Shown: positions 25,725-36,639 of the stretch, piece after piece
Layout: each line of letters begins with the position of its first letter
How positions within the stretch are numbered: position 1 is the stretch's first letter
Program-made: the position numbers and the translations under genes
NCBI RefSeq assembly: GCF_030272615.1
Contig: NC_081406.1
Location: 245,885,218 to 245,949,217 of the forward strand
DNA: 64,000 nt
Direction of reading: 5' to 3'
Source: Cryptomeria japonica
Taxonomy: Eukaryota; Streptophyta; Pinopsida; Cupressales; Cupressaceae
Notes under the pieces: generated by a model
Database searches by the model: none
What the model was told of the DNA's origin: nothing
What the model saw: the letters and a program-made list of their open reading frames with translations, nothing else

Positions 25725-26068
25725 TTGTCAGATAGGATTAGTAACTATAATCAATCCTTAAATAGAATCATTAGAACATATGTTAGTGCATCATAAATAT
25801 AATACAATATCATCTAACATATAGTCATCAAGAGGTCATAAACATAAAACCCTAGCATTAAACTTCATAAACACCAACCCCTAATAATATCAATATTATA
25901 TCATAAGCATAAACTATTATTATCAACATGTCCTAAAACAGAGAAATGCCATGAATAATCCATCAACATGAATTAAATATATATGTCCACACACTGAACC
26001 AAAAGATAACTACACACACAAATAGTCACCAAGAGTTGAATAGAAGCAAGATAAGGATCAAACATGGA

Positions 26069-27125
26069 AGGGTATTACATCAAGGAAAGGTTATAAGGTC
26101 ATACTTCATGGGTTAGGATGTGAGATAAAAAAAGGAAGTTATGAAAGAATAGTTGTAGAAGGTACAAGGACTAATGCAACCGTATACTACATGAAGGACA
26201 ACAATGGAGACAATTATTTGTTGGCACAAGTTTGTGTAGAATGGAATTAGATTGAGGTTGCACTTAGATGATTGGGGATATTCCAACTATTGTAAAAGAG
26301 AAGGATGCTTCAGAAGATAAAAAATGGGTAAAAATGGTGGAAGAAGAGTTGATGAATTGATAGTGGAAAGTTGGACATTGGAACCAGCAGCTAGCTCGAT
26401 AGACAAGAATGTGGCAGAAGGTAATTGGGAGTTCATGAAAAAATTGAATAAAGATGGTAAAGAAAAAGTCAAGGATGAAGTAAAAAACTCTAATTAGAAT
26501 GGTTTCCCTTAGGTTTGAAAAAAGAAGGCTCTTAGAAGGTCTCCTGCTCCTACTCAGATCAGGTATTTTCCATTTTTCAATGGTAATTGTTTTTCATGCA
26601 ACAAATTTGGACATAAAGAAAGTGAGTGTAAAAGTTAAAAGATATCCCACTCATTTAGGGGACAATGTTATGCTTGTAGAAAGGTGGGTCATAAGGCTAA
26701 TGATTGTAGAAGTAGGATGATGTGGAATTTGAATATTAGGAATGTTCAGTCTTTCAATGGATATTGTTATACTTGCAACAATTTTGGTCATAAGGCTATT
26801 GAGTGTAGAAGTATTATCAGAAGGAGAGAAAGTGCCAAAAGAGATAGATATGTCAAAAGGAATAGAAATAGTCTGGACCAAGATCTGACTTGCTACAACA
26901 GCAAAAAAATTGGACACATTGCTAGATTTTGCAGAAGAACCTAAATGAGATGTTTGTTGTTCTGGTAAAGAAAATTGATGTTAACAAAAAAAAGGAGAAC
27001 ATGAATATGACATGTGTGAAGAAATCAAAAGAAAAAGTGGAAAAAAAGTGTGAGGATGGGTCTGCACCCTCTAGTGGTGTTGATTCATCTTCCAGTAACT
27101 AGATAGTATGTGTTGTCTGAGGGGG
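26069..27125 (+). pseudogene. Ty1/copia copy B, right part: pre-integrase, RT fragment and gag-type zinc knuckles
   Basis: Coding similarity resumes with GYKVILHGLGCEIKKGSYER and TVYYMKDNNGDNYLLAQV, the copia pre-integrase segment that follows SKMC in copy C. Next, after a deletion of the whole integrase, comes an RT start: KKWVKMVEEELM, IDKNV and KKLNKDGKEKVK. Without a clear join, a gag-type piece follows (RRSPAPTQIRYFPFFNG) with a run of zinc knuckles. A purine tract, TGAGGGGGAGAGAAA, lies at about 27118. Many stops are present. The mixture of RT and gag pieces suggests a chimera or strong internal deletion. Confidence 0.65.
26560..26944 (+). pseudogene. Array of four CCHC zinc knuckles (gag-type)
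   Basis: In one frame the sequence gives CFSCNKFGHKESEC, CYACRKVGHKANDC, CYTCNNFGHKAIEC and the degenerate CYNSKKIGHIARFC. Each is a CX2CX4HX4C unit except the last, which has Ser for the second Cys. One TAA separates knuckles 1 and 2. Plant copia-type gag proteins with several such knuckles are known; they bind element RNA. The basic stretch between knuckles 3 and 4 (RRRESAKRDRYVKRNRN) supports nucleic acid binding. Confidence 0.75.
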
Positions 27126-28378
27126 AGAGAAAAATGAAGATCTTATGACCCCTCCTTACGGTTTGGATGGTGAATTACTTTCAGCATGGCAGAAGTCTTG
27201 AAGGCATTTTTGGATATCTACAGATGTTCTTGGTCATTCGCAATGTTGTTTGTGAAATATGGTGGAACAGTATAGTTACCTTAGCTTAGAGGTTGAATAG
27301 TTAGTAAAAGGACATAGATAGTTTGTCATGAACTATGTTTATCAATAATTATTTTATTAGGAAAATAATGTTTACTTTTCATTTATGCAATAAAATTGAA
27401 ATAGAAATGGAATTGTTAATGAAATAAGATAGGAGATTGAATGCAATGAAATTACTTACATACGATTGAATGATTAGTATTATTCTTATTGTGAAATTGG
27501 GATTGTCATTGCTAATGAGCAATTGAGTGCAAGTGAATGCAGGAACATATGAACGTGGATGAAGGCGATAACATTGTTCAGGTAGAGTTGTTTTAGCTCT
27601 TGGATTTTACTAGAATAGATGGGAATCTCACACACCACTGAAGTATATACTTATTTATTTGTGCATTGGTTGCATGATTTGATCTTGTGATTGAAATTGC
27701 ATGAGTGATGGCAAAATATTATGTTTTATTATTCTATGAGAATGTAATTTGTTAATGATTTGAAAATGAATATTGACCCTATGATTACATGTTCTTTTGT
27801 GTAGATATGTGTGATTTGGTGAAACTATATATATATATGTATATGATCGAGTCATTATTATTCAAACTCATATACATATTATGTATACATATATAATTAT
27901 TCAAATTATATTTGTTTTCTCATAAAATTTGATTACTTTACTTTTTTAAATTATGTATATGTATACATATACATAATCATTGAATATTATGTATATATAT
28001 ACATATACATAACCATTGTGTTCATATTTGCATATACTTAATCATTTGACTAAATCTATATATATATATAAAGGTGGCAGATTTTTTTTAAGCAACATAT
28101 TGCATGGGAGTTGATAAAGTGAAGTCGACTTGGCATAAAGATAATGCCACTAAGAATTGGTAGTAATTGCAAAGTAAACGGTATTGAATGCGACTCCTAG
28201 GAAACTATGAGTCAAGGAGAAGTCGATAACAATGCCGACTCTTGCTGCAAACACTTTGAATTTGATATGATCACGAACTTTAGCAAGTAGAGTTTGAATT
28301 AAACTTGAACACTGCATGAAATGCATTCATTGTGTTTGAGGAGATATGTGGAGATTATAGATGGAAAAGTGTAAGAAA
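27126..28378. other. AT-rich spacer with palindromic TATGTATA clusters
   Basis: No gene is supported. A perfect 24-bp palindrome of TATGTA/TACATA units lies at 27952-27975 and an 18-bp one at 27988-28005; similar strings occur at 27830-27900. A third TA run is at 28056-28070. Confidence 0.5.
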
Positions 28379-28383
28379 ATAGA
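28379..28383. repeat. Target-site duplication of gypsy D, left
   Basis: ATAGA directly before the LTR boundary (TGAAGAGG on the plus strand); the same five bases follow 45234. Confidence 0.9.
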
Positions 28384-29665
28384 TGAAGAGGATAAAAGAC
28401 TAGTGAGGTGGATTAGATAGCAAATATGCAAATCAAACATATAATCATATGAAATTGAAAGACATAATTTGAAATGCTCAAAACAAGAATGAAATGCATA
28501 TACCTCACAAACCTTATACCTTCTCCTTCGGATGGAGCTTGATGAAGTGAAGGTGCCCTTGGATGATGCTCCACTTGATGTGCTCCTCTTGCTTGCTTGG
28601 TGTGGATGGCTCTCCAATGTTGTACACAATATGAAATGGATTTTGGAGGATGATATGGATGAGATGATTAAGTGTGGATGAGATATGATTTTGACATGGT
28701 AAGGTTGCTAAGATGATTTCCTAGGCTCAAAAGGGCAGCATAAGATTACTAAGCTTGGAGATGAAGAATGAAGGGATGAAGTCCTCAATTTATAGGAAGA
28801 GGAGAGGAAGAATGGAGGGATAGGATGGATCCAAGATGAAGGGCTAGGATTGCTTGTGAGCTCACACAAGGCCTAATAGAGGGTGTGAAGACCAAGAGAT
28901 ATGCCTTAAAGACATTTCTTGTCTCCACACTCCTCAAGGTGCATTGGGAAGACTTCCCAAGGTGCCCTGAGAAGAGCAAGATGCATTGGGAAGACTTCCT
29001 AATGTGCCTTGAGAGGAGCAAGGGATGTGACATTCCTTGAAGAATGGGGAGAAGGAATTTAAAATTCCCCTAAAAGGGATGATCATGGGTATTGGAGGAA
29101 TAAGAAGGAATTAAAAATTCCTTGGGAGAGGAGATGCCTAGAGGAATGTGAGATTTTGACATTTCACCTAGGAAAAGAGCATTAAAAGCCGGTGGTTGGA
29201 TGGAGGGGACAAGGAGTTGACTTTGTGGTGAATCATGATGATTAGCCACTAGCAACTCATTAGGAGGGGATTAGAAGAAGAATTAGGTAGGATAGGATTT
29301 GTAGGAGGATTTGACTAGGAGAGAGAATGAGTGGGAGAATTAAAAATTAGCAGAACAATATTAAGTGGGTTTAGGGAGTTTCTAGAAGACTTTATTAGGT
29401 TAATGATAAATTAGGAAGATGATTTGGAGGGGTCATGTGGGTTAACTAATCAATTTCAATTAATTAGCTAGGAGGAAGATTTGTGAGGATTCAATTTTTA
29501 GAAGAATAAAGAAAGGGGTTGATTTATTAAATAAATCAGTCACATACTATAGTGACAATATTAATTTTAATTAATTAATATTAAGGAGAATTTGAATTAA
29601 CATAATTAAATTAATTAATTATGTTAGGAATTAAAAATAATAATTATTATTTTTAAGTGTTTACA
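28384..29665 (-). repeat. 3' LTR of gypsy D, 1282 bp
   Basis: On the minus strand it runs TGTAAACACTT ... CCTCTTCA. It contains the LTR TATA box CTATAAATT (plus-strand AATTTATAG at about 28787-28795). Point differences from the right LTR are scattered along its length, with short indels such as the one near 29156. Confidence 0.92.
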
Positions 29666-29682
29666 TTTTGCCCCTCTTTTAC
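29666..29682 (-). other. Polypurine tract of gypsy D
   Basis: On the minus strand GTAAAAGAGGGGCAAAA directly precedes the TG of the 3' LTR. It shares AAAGAGGGGCAAA with copy A. Confidence 0.85.
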
Positions 29683-29930
29683 ATAGCGGCAAATTTGGCG
29701 ATGTGTAGAAGATAGAAGAAGGAAAAGATGCCCCAGCGTAAAGCATGAGAGGTGTATGCCCCCTCGAGAATTTTTTCGAAAAAAAAAGATGAAAAATTCT
29801 TGAAAATAGAGGAAGAAGAATAAGAGTGGAAGGGACAAATGAGGAAGAAATATGAAGTGGTCGGGAAGAATTTGGAAAGAAGAATAGGAGATGCAAGACT
29901 GCAGAGGGAAATGGGCCCTCACAGGGGCCC

Positions 29931-29937
29931 ATATAAG
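29931..29937 (+). promoter_or_regulatory. TATA box of the antisense PMD gene (copy D)
   Basis: GGCCCATATAAGCC lies 80-85 bp upstream of the exon 1 ATG (30016). It is inside the element, 266 bp from the 3' LTR edge, and is not an LTR promoter. GGGCCC strings flank it at 29913, 29925 and 29946. Copy A has an equivalent TATA box. Confidence 0.65.
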
Positions 29938-30015
29938 CCACAAAGGGCCCAATGAGGGGTCATTGTCACACACAAGCCTTGGAGTTACTTAGAGCGAAGA
30001 AGAAGAGAAGGAGAG

Positions 30016-32696
30016 ATGGACTGTATTCTAGTTCATAATCATCGCGCTGAGAGGATCAAGCGATTCGATCGACCAACGAGCTATGGACCACCGGTGAGTA
30101 GGTCTATCCCTCTTTTGAAATTTTTGATTTTCGTCAAATTTTAGGGCTAGAATTAGGGGTGAAGATTAGGTGAGGCGTTCGCGCTGATCGTTGTTCCAAC
30201 GCGCGTGCTCCTAAAACAGCGCGAGCGCTAGCGATCAGTGCGGGTGCTCGCTAAGAGCTAGTTAGGGTAGGGGGTTTTTGGGAGGGGAATGGGTGGTCAA
30301 GCGAGCACTCGCACTTCAGCGCGGGTGCTCATGTTGACGGGGCTGGGAGGGAAAGTAAGAGGGAAGGAGGGGCTCAGTTGGCATGAGCGCTAGCAAAATG
30401 GCGTGTGCATCACGGTTTTGGCACAAGCGCTAGGTAAATCAACGCGTGAGCTTGGGAAGGGGGGGATGCACTTTTTGCATAGAATTTTGGAATGGGGGAA
30501 AGGGTATGGTTGGTTCTGGAGGGTTCTGGAGGTCAGGAGGGGGTTTTGAGATGTGAAAGTAATGCTTTGGTGTAATGGATGCAAGTGGAGAGGGGACCAC
30601 TGGCGTTGAGAGAGAATTGGCCAACGACGATGAGACTGTACCACAAGCTAGGTCGTGACGAGCAAAAGGTTCTAGATGCGCTGGGATTGCATCATGTAGG
30701 CAGATGGCCTAGGATACGGACGCATGCTGCTATGATGACTGTGCTAGTGGAGAGGTGGGATAGTCGGTATAACACCTTTCATATGCCGACTGGAGAGGCT
30801 ATAGTGACCTTATTAGATGTTTGGAGGATCTCGAAGATCCCCGTTCGTGGCGTGATCCCTAAGTATCAGTTGGATGCAGCTGGTTTTTATCTGAGGGAGG
30901 TGTGCGAGTATGAGATGCCATTGATGCTAGATAGGAGCAGGATGCACTTGGGTCGAGCGATGGGTATTCGACAGATTCCTCGGTTGGTTTTGGTGATTTG
31001 TGACTTCCTGAGTGGGCAGATCCTACTAGATTTGGGTGGACACGGGTTCCTTATGGGGTGGAGTAGATGTGTTTATTTCATGGTGCACGATGGTCATCAG
31101 TATGTGTGGGGGTCAACGATGCTAGCCCAGTTATATCATGACATGCACCTAGTGACTTACAGAGAGTACGCCATTTTATCCGTGGGGGTTACATTGTTAC
31201 ACATCTGGGCGTGGGAGCATATTACAATGACTCAGCCACTGGGGGTTTAGGACAGGAAGCCGCCACAGCCGTTTGTGGATAGGTATAGGGCACTACTGCA
31301 TTACACACAGACAACGTCCGTGTGGTTTTGGAGGAGGATCCTAGATGAGCTGGCGCAGTTCACATGGAGGCTGTTTTTTGGATGTGAGCGGTGGAGGGAT
31401 GACTGGTAGTTGCATTGGGCATGAGTGAAGATGTGGATATTTCGGAGGTCTGTGTATATCATGAAGTACTATGCTCCATTCAGGGTGGCCCGTCAGCTTA
31501 GGCAGATATAGGATATAGTGGGGGATATTCCAGTGTATCCTCGGATCACACGGGAGGTGAGGTATTGGGGGCCTACAACAAATCCCTTGGATGGGCGGAC
31601 AAGCTTCCAGACAACTTTTCACATAGTCTGGGATGAGCAGATGGGAGCAGCGGAGGACCCAGGTTTGACAGGTGGATACATGAGCTAGTGGGAGGGGCAC
31701 TTGCCAGTGCGGCTTACCATTCCTAGGGTTTTGGATGATGAGGAGTTGGAGCTGGGGGTTGATCAGGTGGTGGGTGGGGAGGATGATGGCCTAGGAGAGA
31801 GAGTTGTAGTTCGCGCAGGGCGTGGTGTGGGCGAAGGGCAGAGGAGAGCCCGGGTTGTGTGACAGAGGGCTCTAGAGGAGGAGGGGGATGGAGAGGATAC
31901 CCCAGTGGGAGAGGCTGTAGAGGCCGCAGTTGGCAAGCAAGAGGAGGCTGCAGTTGGGGAGGGAGGGGAGGTTGTTCCCATGGATATCCCTAAGATATAG
32001 GTGGGGGAGAGGGGAGGACTGACACAGGCTGATTTTGACCAATTATAGCAGGAGCAGGATAGCTATCGAGCGAGGCTTCATTCTGTGGAGGATGAGCTGT
32101 AAGTAGAGAGGGCTCGAAGGGAGAGCATGGAGGCAGAGGTGGGGTGGCTGACACAGGAGATAGCTGATCTGAAAGAGAGTCTCCATACTACCAGGACAGA
32201 GGTGGATGCCTTGAGAGCGGAGGGGGAGGAGGCAGAGAGGATGTTGGAGGAGGCCTAGATAGGTACATCTATTGCAGGGCTTTAGGATTCTCTTCGTTGG
32301 CAGGATGCCGAGTTAGAGGGATTATAGGCCAGAGTGCAGAGGGTGGAGGCGGAGGCGACACGACTGTGGGGTGAGAGGGATGCAGCCTGACAGGCATTGG
32401 TTCTAGTAGGATTAGCACAGATATTTTCTGATAGTCTGCAGCAGCGAGAGAGGGCGGAGAGGTCAGCCTGAGAGGCACAGTATTATAGGGGACTATATCA
32501 TGGAGTAGTGCCTATAGGACATCGAGCAACCTCATATACTGAGAATGTGTAGTCTCATTGGACCCATAGTCAGTGACCGACTCAGAGTCAGCAAACAAGG
32601 GGATCAGTGGGTTTTCGGCCACTAGCAGGGGGGCAAGAGGATCAGGGGGGAGGTACAACAGATCGGGGTGGTATAGTGGAGGGGGTGGAGAGATAG
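30016..32696 (+). pseudogene. Antisense plant-mobile-domain (PMD) gene in gypsy copy D, two exons
   Basis: Exon 1 is 30016-30093 (ATG, 26 codons, no stop, ending SYGPP) with donor CCG|GTGAGT. The intron is 30094-30584. Exon 2 starts at 30585 and stays in one frame for about 700 codons. The PMD core is YNTFHMPTGEAIVTLLDVWR, then GHGFLMGWSRCVYFM, VWGSTMLAQLYHDMHL and LLHIWAWEHI. A second conserved part (FWRRILDELAQFTWRLFF, ERWRDDW) and a PRITREVRYWGP segment follow. A Gly/Glu-rich acidic stretch and a long Glu/Arg heptad region (32060-32470) end the protein. The acceptor appears mutated (ATGCAA|GTG instead of GCAG). About 16 in-frame stops occur, nearly all TAG or TGA, and no frameshift. PMD proteins related to MAIN/MAIL act in nuclear gene silencing; the function of this version is unknown. 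Confidence 0.8.
30094..30584 (+). other. Intron of the antisense PMD gene (copy D) with a GCGC motif cluster
   Basis: Phase 0, 491 nt. From 30172 to about 30445 it carries some nine copies of a GC-rich motif like GCGCGGGTGCT, GCGCGTGCTC or GCGCTAGC, in an otherwise ordinary background. Similar motifs (GCGCAGGTGCT, GCGCTCGTGCT) recur in the element leader at 43366-43860. Confidence 0.65.
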
Positions 32697-32741
32697 GAGG
32701 GGAAAGCTAGCTCCTTATATTGCTTGTGTATTATATTTTGA

Positions 32742-32783
32742 CCCTTCGTGGTAATCATTGTATCATGACATACACATTTTCCT

Positions 32784-32821
<38 letters not shown>

Positions 32822-34189
32822 GATTTGATTGGTGACAGATGATGTGTAGTGTTTATTGTGATGGATTATTTTTGTTCTTCTTATGATGTCATATATGGAT
32901 GCAATCATGGATGTGTTATGCTGACTTATTTTATGATGCAGAGTGGATGCTTATACATGTGTGTTTATGATGTGTTGCTAACATGGTTTTTGGATGCAAG
33001 ATGAGTGATTTTTATGTTTTTATGTATAAATGTATATGTGTGAAAGATATGAAATGATTTATGATGCAATCTAGATGTTATATGGATGAATATTTATGTG
33101 ATGCAACCTAAGTGCAACCTTATATGCTAAATGTTTTGTGGAAAATGACTATCTAAACAATGCAATTTATACATATGATGTGAATAAATAATACAAAGAG
33201 GGAATATGCCAATAATAATATAATGATCTTAGATAGAAAAATATGGAATAGATGGGAAATGGGAGGGGAATTTGATAACTCCATGGGATTATTGAGTATA
33301 GGATTTTATGGAATGATAGTGGGATTTTGTACACAACAAATGTGGAGAGTCAACCTAGTTTGCTATTGCCCTGGGTGACTTGCACCAATGATTACAGAAA
33401 TTGGGATGCCATGAGAAACCCAAGGCGTGGACTGACTCTCAGATAAACATGAATTCCTTACACACAGCTACACAAGCGTTTAAGAAACACTGATATAGAG
33501 TTGTGGGTACATGCAAGGAGACCCTCAAACACACCGATAACTCTTGTACATGAAAGGGTAGGCGTTGACAAACACTAATACCCGATCGTCAGTTTATACA
33601 AGAGAGATCCCAAAACATGTCGTGCTATGAAAATATGTCCCAAAATGCACCTATTGTAACATACCTAGATATGGAAAACCCAGGCAGTCGTAGATAGTTG
33701 CAGTTGTAAGGAAAAAGATGCAAGGCTAAATGAAAAGATCCAACAAAATCTAACAAGTCACCTCTTTGTGACCAAATGATACCTCTTGCCAAGAGTAGGA
33801 CTAGGATGAAGGATTAGATTGCCAAGCGAGGGAAGGAATCATCCCCAGGGCAAAGTGGACTTGTGGATTTAGGTAAGTGATTTCATGGTTTTTGGAGAGT
33901 GACCTACGAACTTGGGATTGTTTTTTGAGACTCCTTGAAGCTTACACAGAGGCATAAAAGCTCAATCTAAAGGGACATTCCTTGTTCATGACTTAGGCGA
34001 AAACTCATCATCATACGCGTGTTTTATTGGGAGGTGGAAGAGAAGGAATGTGGCGCATGGGTGGACTGGATGACAGGTGATTTGCAATATCGACATGATA
34101 GATAGTGGATTTGGTTATTTACCTTGGCGCCTGCATGGAGGTTGTCACCAAGGTACTTGTCCATAGCGCCACAAAGTGGTTTTCACTAA
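32742..34189. other. Non-coding interval between the PMD gene and pol ends (copy D)
   Basis: No coding frame on either strand. It holds a TA run (32787-32818) and several imperfect TATGATG-type strings. The plus-strand PMD gene and the minus-strand pol converge here. Confidence 0.4.
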
Positions 34190-34345
34190 TGGACGAATTA
34201 ATTTTTTTTCTTTTTCTAATTTTTTTTTTGTGTCACAAGGTGCATGTTTGCCATGTTTTCACCAAAGTGATGATTTTTTTTAGGATCTTTTTCTCATTTT
34301 TTTGTATTTTTCTTGATTTTTTAAATTTTTTTAATTTTTTGACAA
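34190..34345 (-). other. A-rich tract just after the pol end (copy D)
   Basis: T-rich on the plus strand, A-rich on the coding strand of pol, directly beyond the integrase end. It matches in place and composition the tract at 4236-4330 of copy A. Confidence 0.5.
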
Positions 34346-34363
34346 TTTAAGACTTTCTGAGGA

Positions 34364-35502
34364 CTAGGCATAAAATCTTTTGAGGTGCATGATATTCATT
34401 GGATCATCCAAAGGATCGCCTTCAGGAGTAGCCAACTGATAAGCTCCTGATCTATATTTTGTTGTGATTACATATAGTCCAAGCCAATTAGGCTCGAACT
34501 TGCCTTTCTTTTCTCTTTCTTGTAGATTTTTCTGATTCTTCACGAGGACAAGATCACCAACTTGGAATTCCCGGGTTCTGACTTTTTGTGATAACTCATA
34601 CGCAAGCAGTTCTGATATACCCGGAGATGGTTCAAGGCCTTGAGGCACCTTTCATCTAACAATTCTAGCTCTTGTAAGCGAGAAATTTTGTATTCTTCCT
34701 CTAGTAGGATGTTTTGCAGTGATACCCTTAGAGAGGGGATCTCGATCTCAAGGGGAAGGATGGTTTCAGAGCCAAAGACCAGGGAATAAGGGGTGACGCC
34801 TATGGGGGTGCGGATGGAGGTGCGGTAGGCCCACAAAGTGGGATGGAGTTGGAGGTGCCAATCACGGCGAGCTTCATTGACTGTCTTTTTGAGGATTTTT
34901 ATTAGGGTTTTGTTAGAAGCCTTAGCTTGGCCATTGCCTTAGGGGTAATATGGAGTGGAAAAGCGATGGTGGATGTTGAATTTTTGGCAGAGTTCTTTGA
35001 CATCCTAGTTTTTGAATTGTCTATCGTTATCTGTGATGATAACTTTTGGGATGCCATATCGGCAGATCAGGTAGTTCAGGATGAATTTGGATATTTGCTT
35101 GCCAGTGGTGAAAGTAAGCAGGATAGCCTCTACCCACTTGGTAAAATACTTGGTGGTGGTGATAATGAACTTATGTCCATTGGAATATGGAGGGTGAATT
35201 TTCCCAATGAGATCAAGCCCCCATTGTGAGAAGGGCCATGGTGTAATAAATGGCTGCAATTCTTGTGACGGTGCATGAATCTTTTCGCCATGTTGCTGGC
35301 AAGGGGTGTATTTCTTCACATAGTTATATGCATCTACTTCCATCTTAGGCCAATAGTAGCCTGTTCTCAAAAAAAATTTAGCCAATGTGAGCCCACTTGA
35401 GTGTGCCCCATAGACGCCCTCGTGTACTTCGCGTAATGCCCATTTTGCCTCTTGTTTATCTAAACACCCTAGGAGGGAACCATTAAAATGCCTTCTTAAC
35501 AA
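34364..35502 (-). pseudogene. Integrase of gypsy copy D
   Basis: The N-terminal zinc domain reads WALREVHEGVYGAHSSGL, then a CxxxH-type end at YTPCQQHG. The core has GLDLIGKIHPPYS with the first Asp and ITDNDRQFKN with the second. The third catalytic residue is changed: GNGQAKASNK, codon AAG (34921-34923), where Glu is expected, as seen in copy A. A stop precedes it (YP*GNG). Downstream, the conserved WHLQLHPTLWAYRTSIRTP and FGSETILPLEIEIPSLRVSL segments and the C-terminal FEPNWLGLYVITTKYRSGAYQL follow, with a frameshift at about 34640. Catalytically dead by sequence. Confidence 0.9.
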
Positions 35503-36420
35503 GGTGTCTCCAAGGATGGTGTAACGAGCACATCAGCGGATGAAGGTTTTTTTTTGGGTTTTAGTGAGATGTGGGGGAATGGTGTTGTCTTTGAGGAAAG
35601 CGAAGGTTTCTTGGTACCAGACTCGGGACCAACGAGAACTCGCTCAACCAAGAACTCGCACTTCTAGACTGTGTGCTGGCATTTGAAGGAGGGAGCCAAT
35701 GGTGGCCATTACATCTGCAGCCCTGTTGTTTGTTCATGGGATTTGATCAAACTTGATTGTCGTGAAATGTTGCTTAAGATCTTCAACCATAGTACGGTAG
35801 GGAAGGAGTTTATCATCTTTTGTCTGGTACTCATCATTGACTTGCTTTATGACGAGCTGAGAATCGCCATAGACTTGTAACTCCTTTATTTTCTAGTGAA
35901 TGGCCAAGCACAAACCTATGATAAGTGCCTCGTATTCTGCTATGTTATTGGTACATGTGAAGGCTATCTTGTATGATTTCGGGATGCCATCTCCTTGAGG
36001 TGTGACCAATAATATTCCTGCCCCCGATCCATTTTGGGTGCAAGAGGCATCAAAGTACAATCGCCATGTGGATGATGTGGTAACAGTCATGATAAACTCA
36101 TCTGGTAATTATGTGAGAAGAGGATGGTCACCTGGAACCGGAGCTTCAACCAAATGATCTGCAATGACTTTTTCCTTGATTGCCTTTCTGTCCACATATT
36201 CAATGTCAAACTCGCTTAAGAGAATGACCCATTTAGCAGTTCTTCCAGTGAGAATAGCCTTTGACAAGAGATATTTCAGTGGATCAATTTCAGAAATTAG
36301 TTTTGTTTTGTTGTTTAGCATATAGTGTCGGAGTTTTTGTGTGCTAAACACCAATTCCAAACATGCTCTTTCAATTGGGGTATAATTGAGTTCATACCCT
36401 ACCAATGTTCGACTGATGTA
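35503..36420 (-). pseudogene. Dual RNase H region of gypsy copy D
   Basis: The gypsy RNase H reads YELNYTPIERACLELVFSTQ, TKLISEIDPLKYLLSKAI and WVILLSEFDIEYVDRK (36405-36109). The second, Tat-specific RNase H reads TWRLYFDASCTQNGSGAG, FTCTNNIAEYEALIIGL (36090-35893) and further VYGDSQLVIKQVND. Both are parallel to copy A. Single stops (for example at 36108 and 35892) break the frame. The tether to the integrase N-terminus holds further stops. Confidence 0.85.
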
Positions 36421-36639
36421 GTAAATGGCATGTTCCTTCCCTTGGTCATCTGTCTATGCCAATAATGCCCCCAATGCCACTATAGTAGCACATATATACA
36501 AAATAAAGGGTTATCCAAGAGTAGGCGGCATCAACACTGGAGGTGATGCTAGATATTCTTTTAGTTTCTCAAAGGCCTTTTGGCATAAGCAATCCCATTT
36601 GAATTTCATGTCCTTGTGCAAGAGGTGTGCAAATGGATG

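Larger units (their letters stand above)
17216..26068 (-). mobile_element. LTR-like insert in copia B, itself interrupted by copia C
   Basis: Copia B is coding up to 17215 (SKMC) and continues with GYKVILHGLGCEIKKG after about 26075, so the DNA between is an insertion. Its ends are TGTAGTATAACACCCC and GGGTATTACA, a short imperfect inverted repeat like LTR termini. Read on the minus strand it would begin TGTAATACCC, a common gypsy LTR start. Without copia C it is about 3.5 kb and has no pol or gag frame, so a long solo LTR or a non-autonomous element is likely. A perfect target-site duplication was not found. The 125-codon minus frame at 18601-18978 has no recognised domain. Confidence 0.5.

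Noticed and set aside
17216..26068. Clean target-site duplication for the LTR-like insert
   Set aside because: The flanks (AGATG or TGTAG on the left, TCAAG on the right) do not match perfectly, so the insert type remains open.
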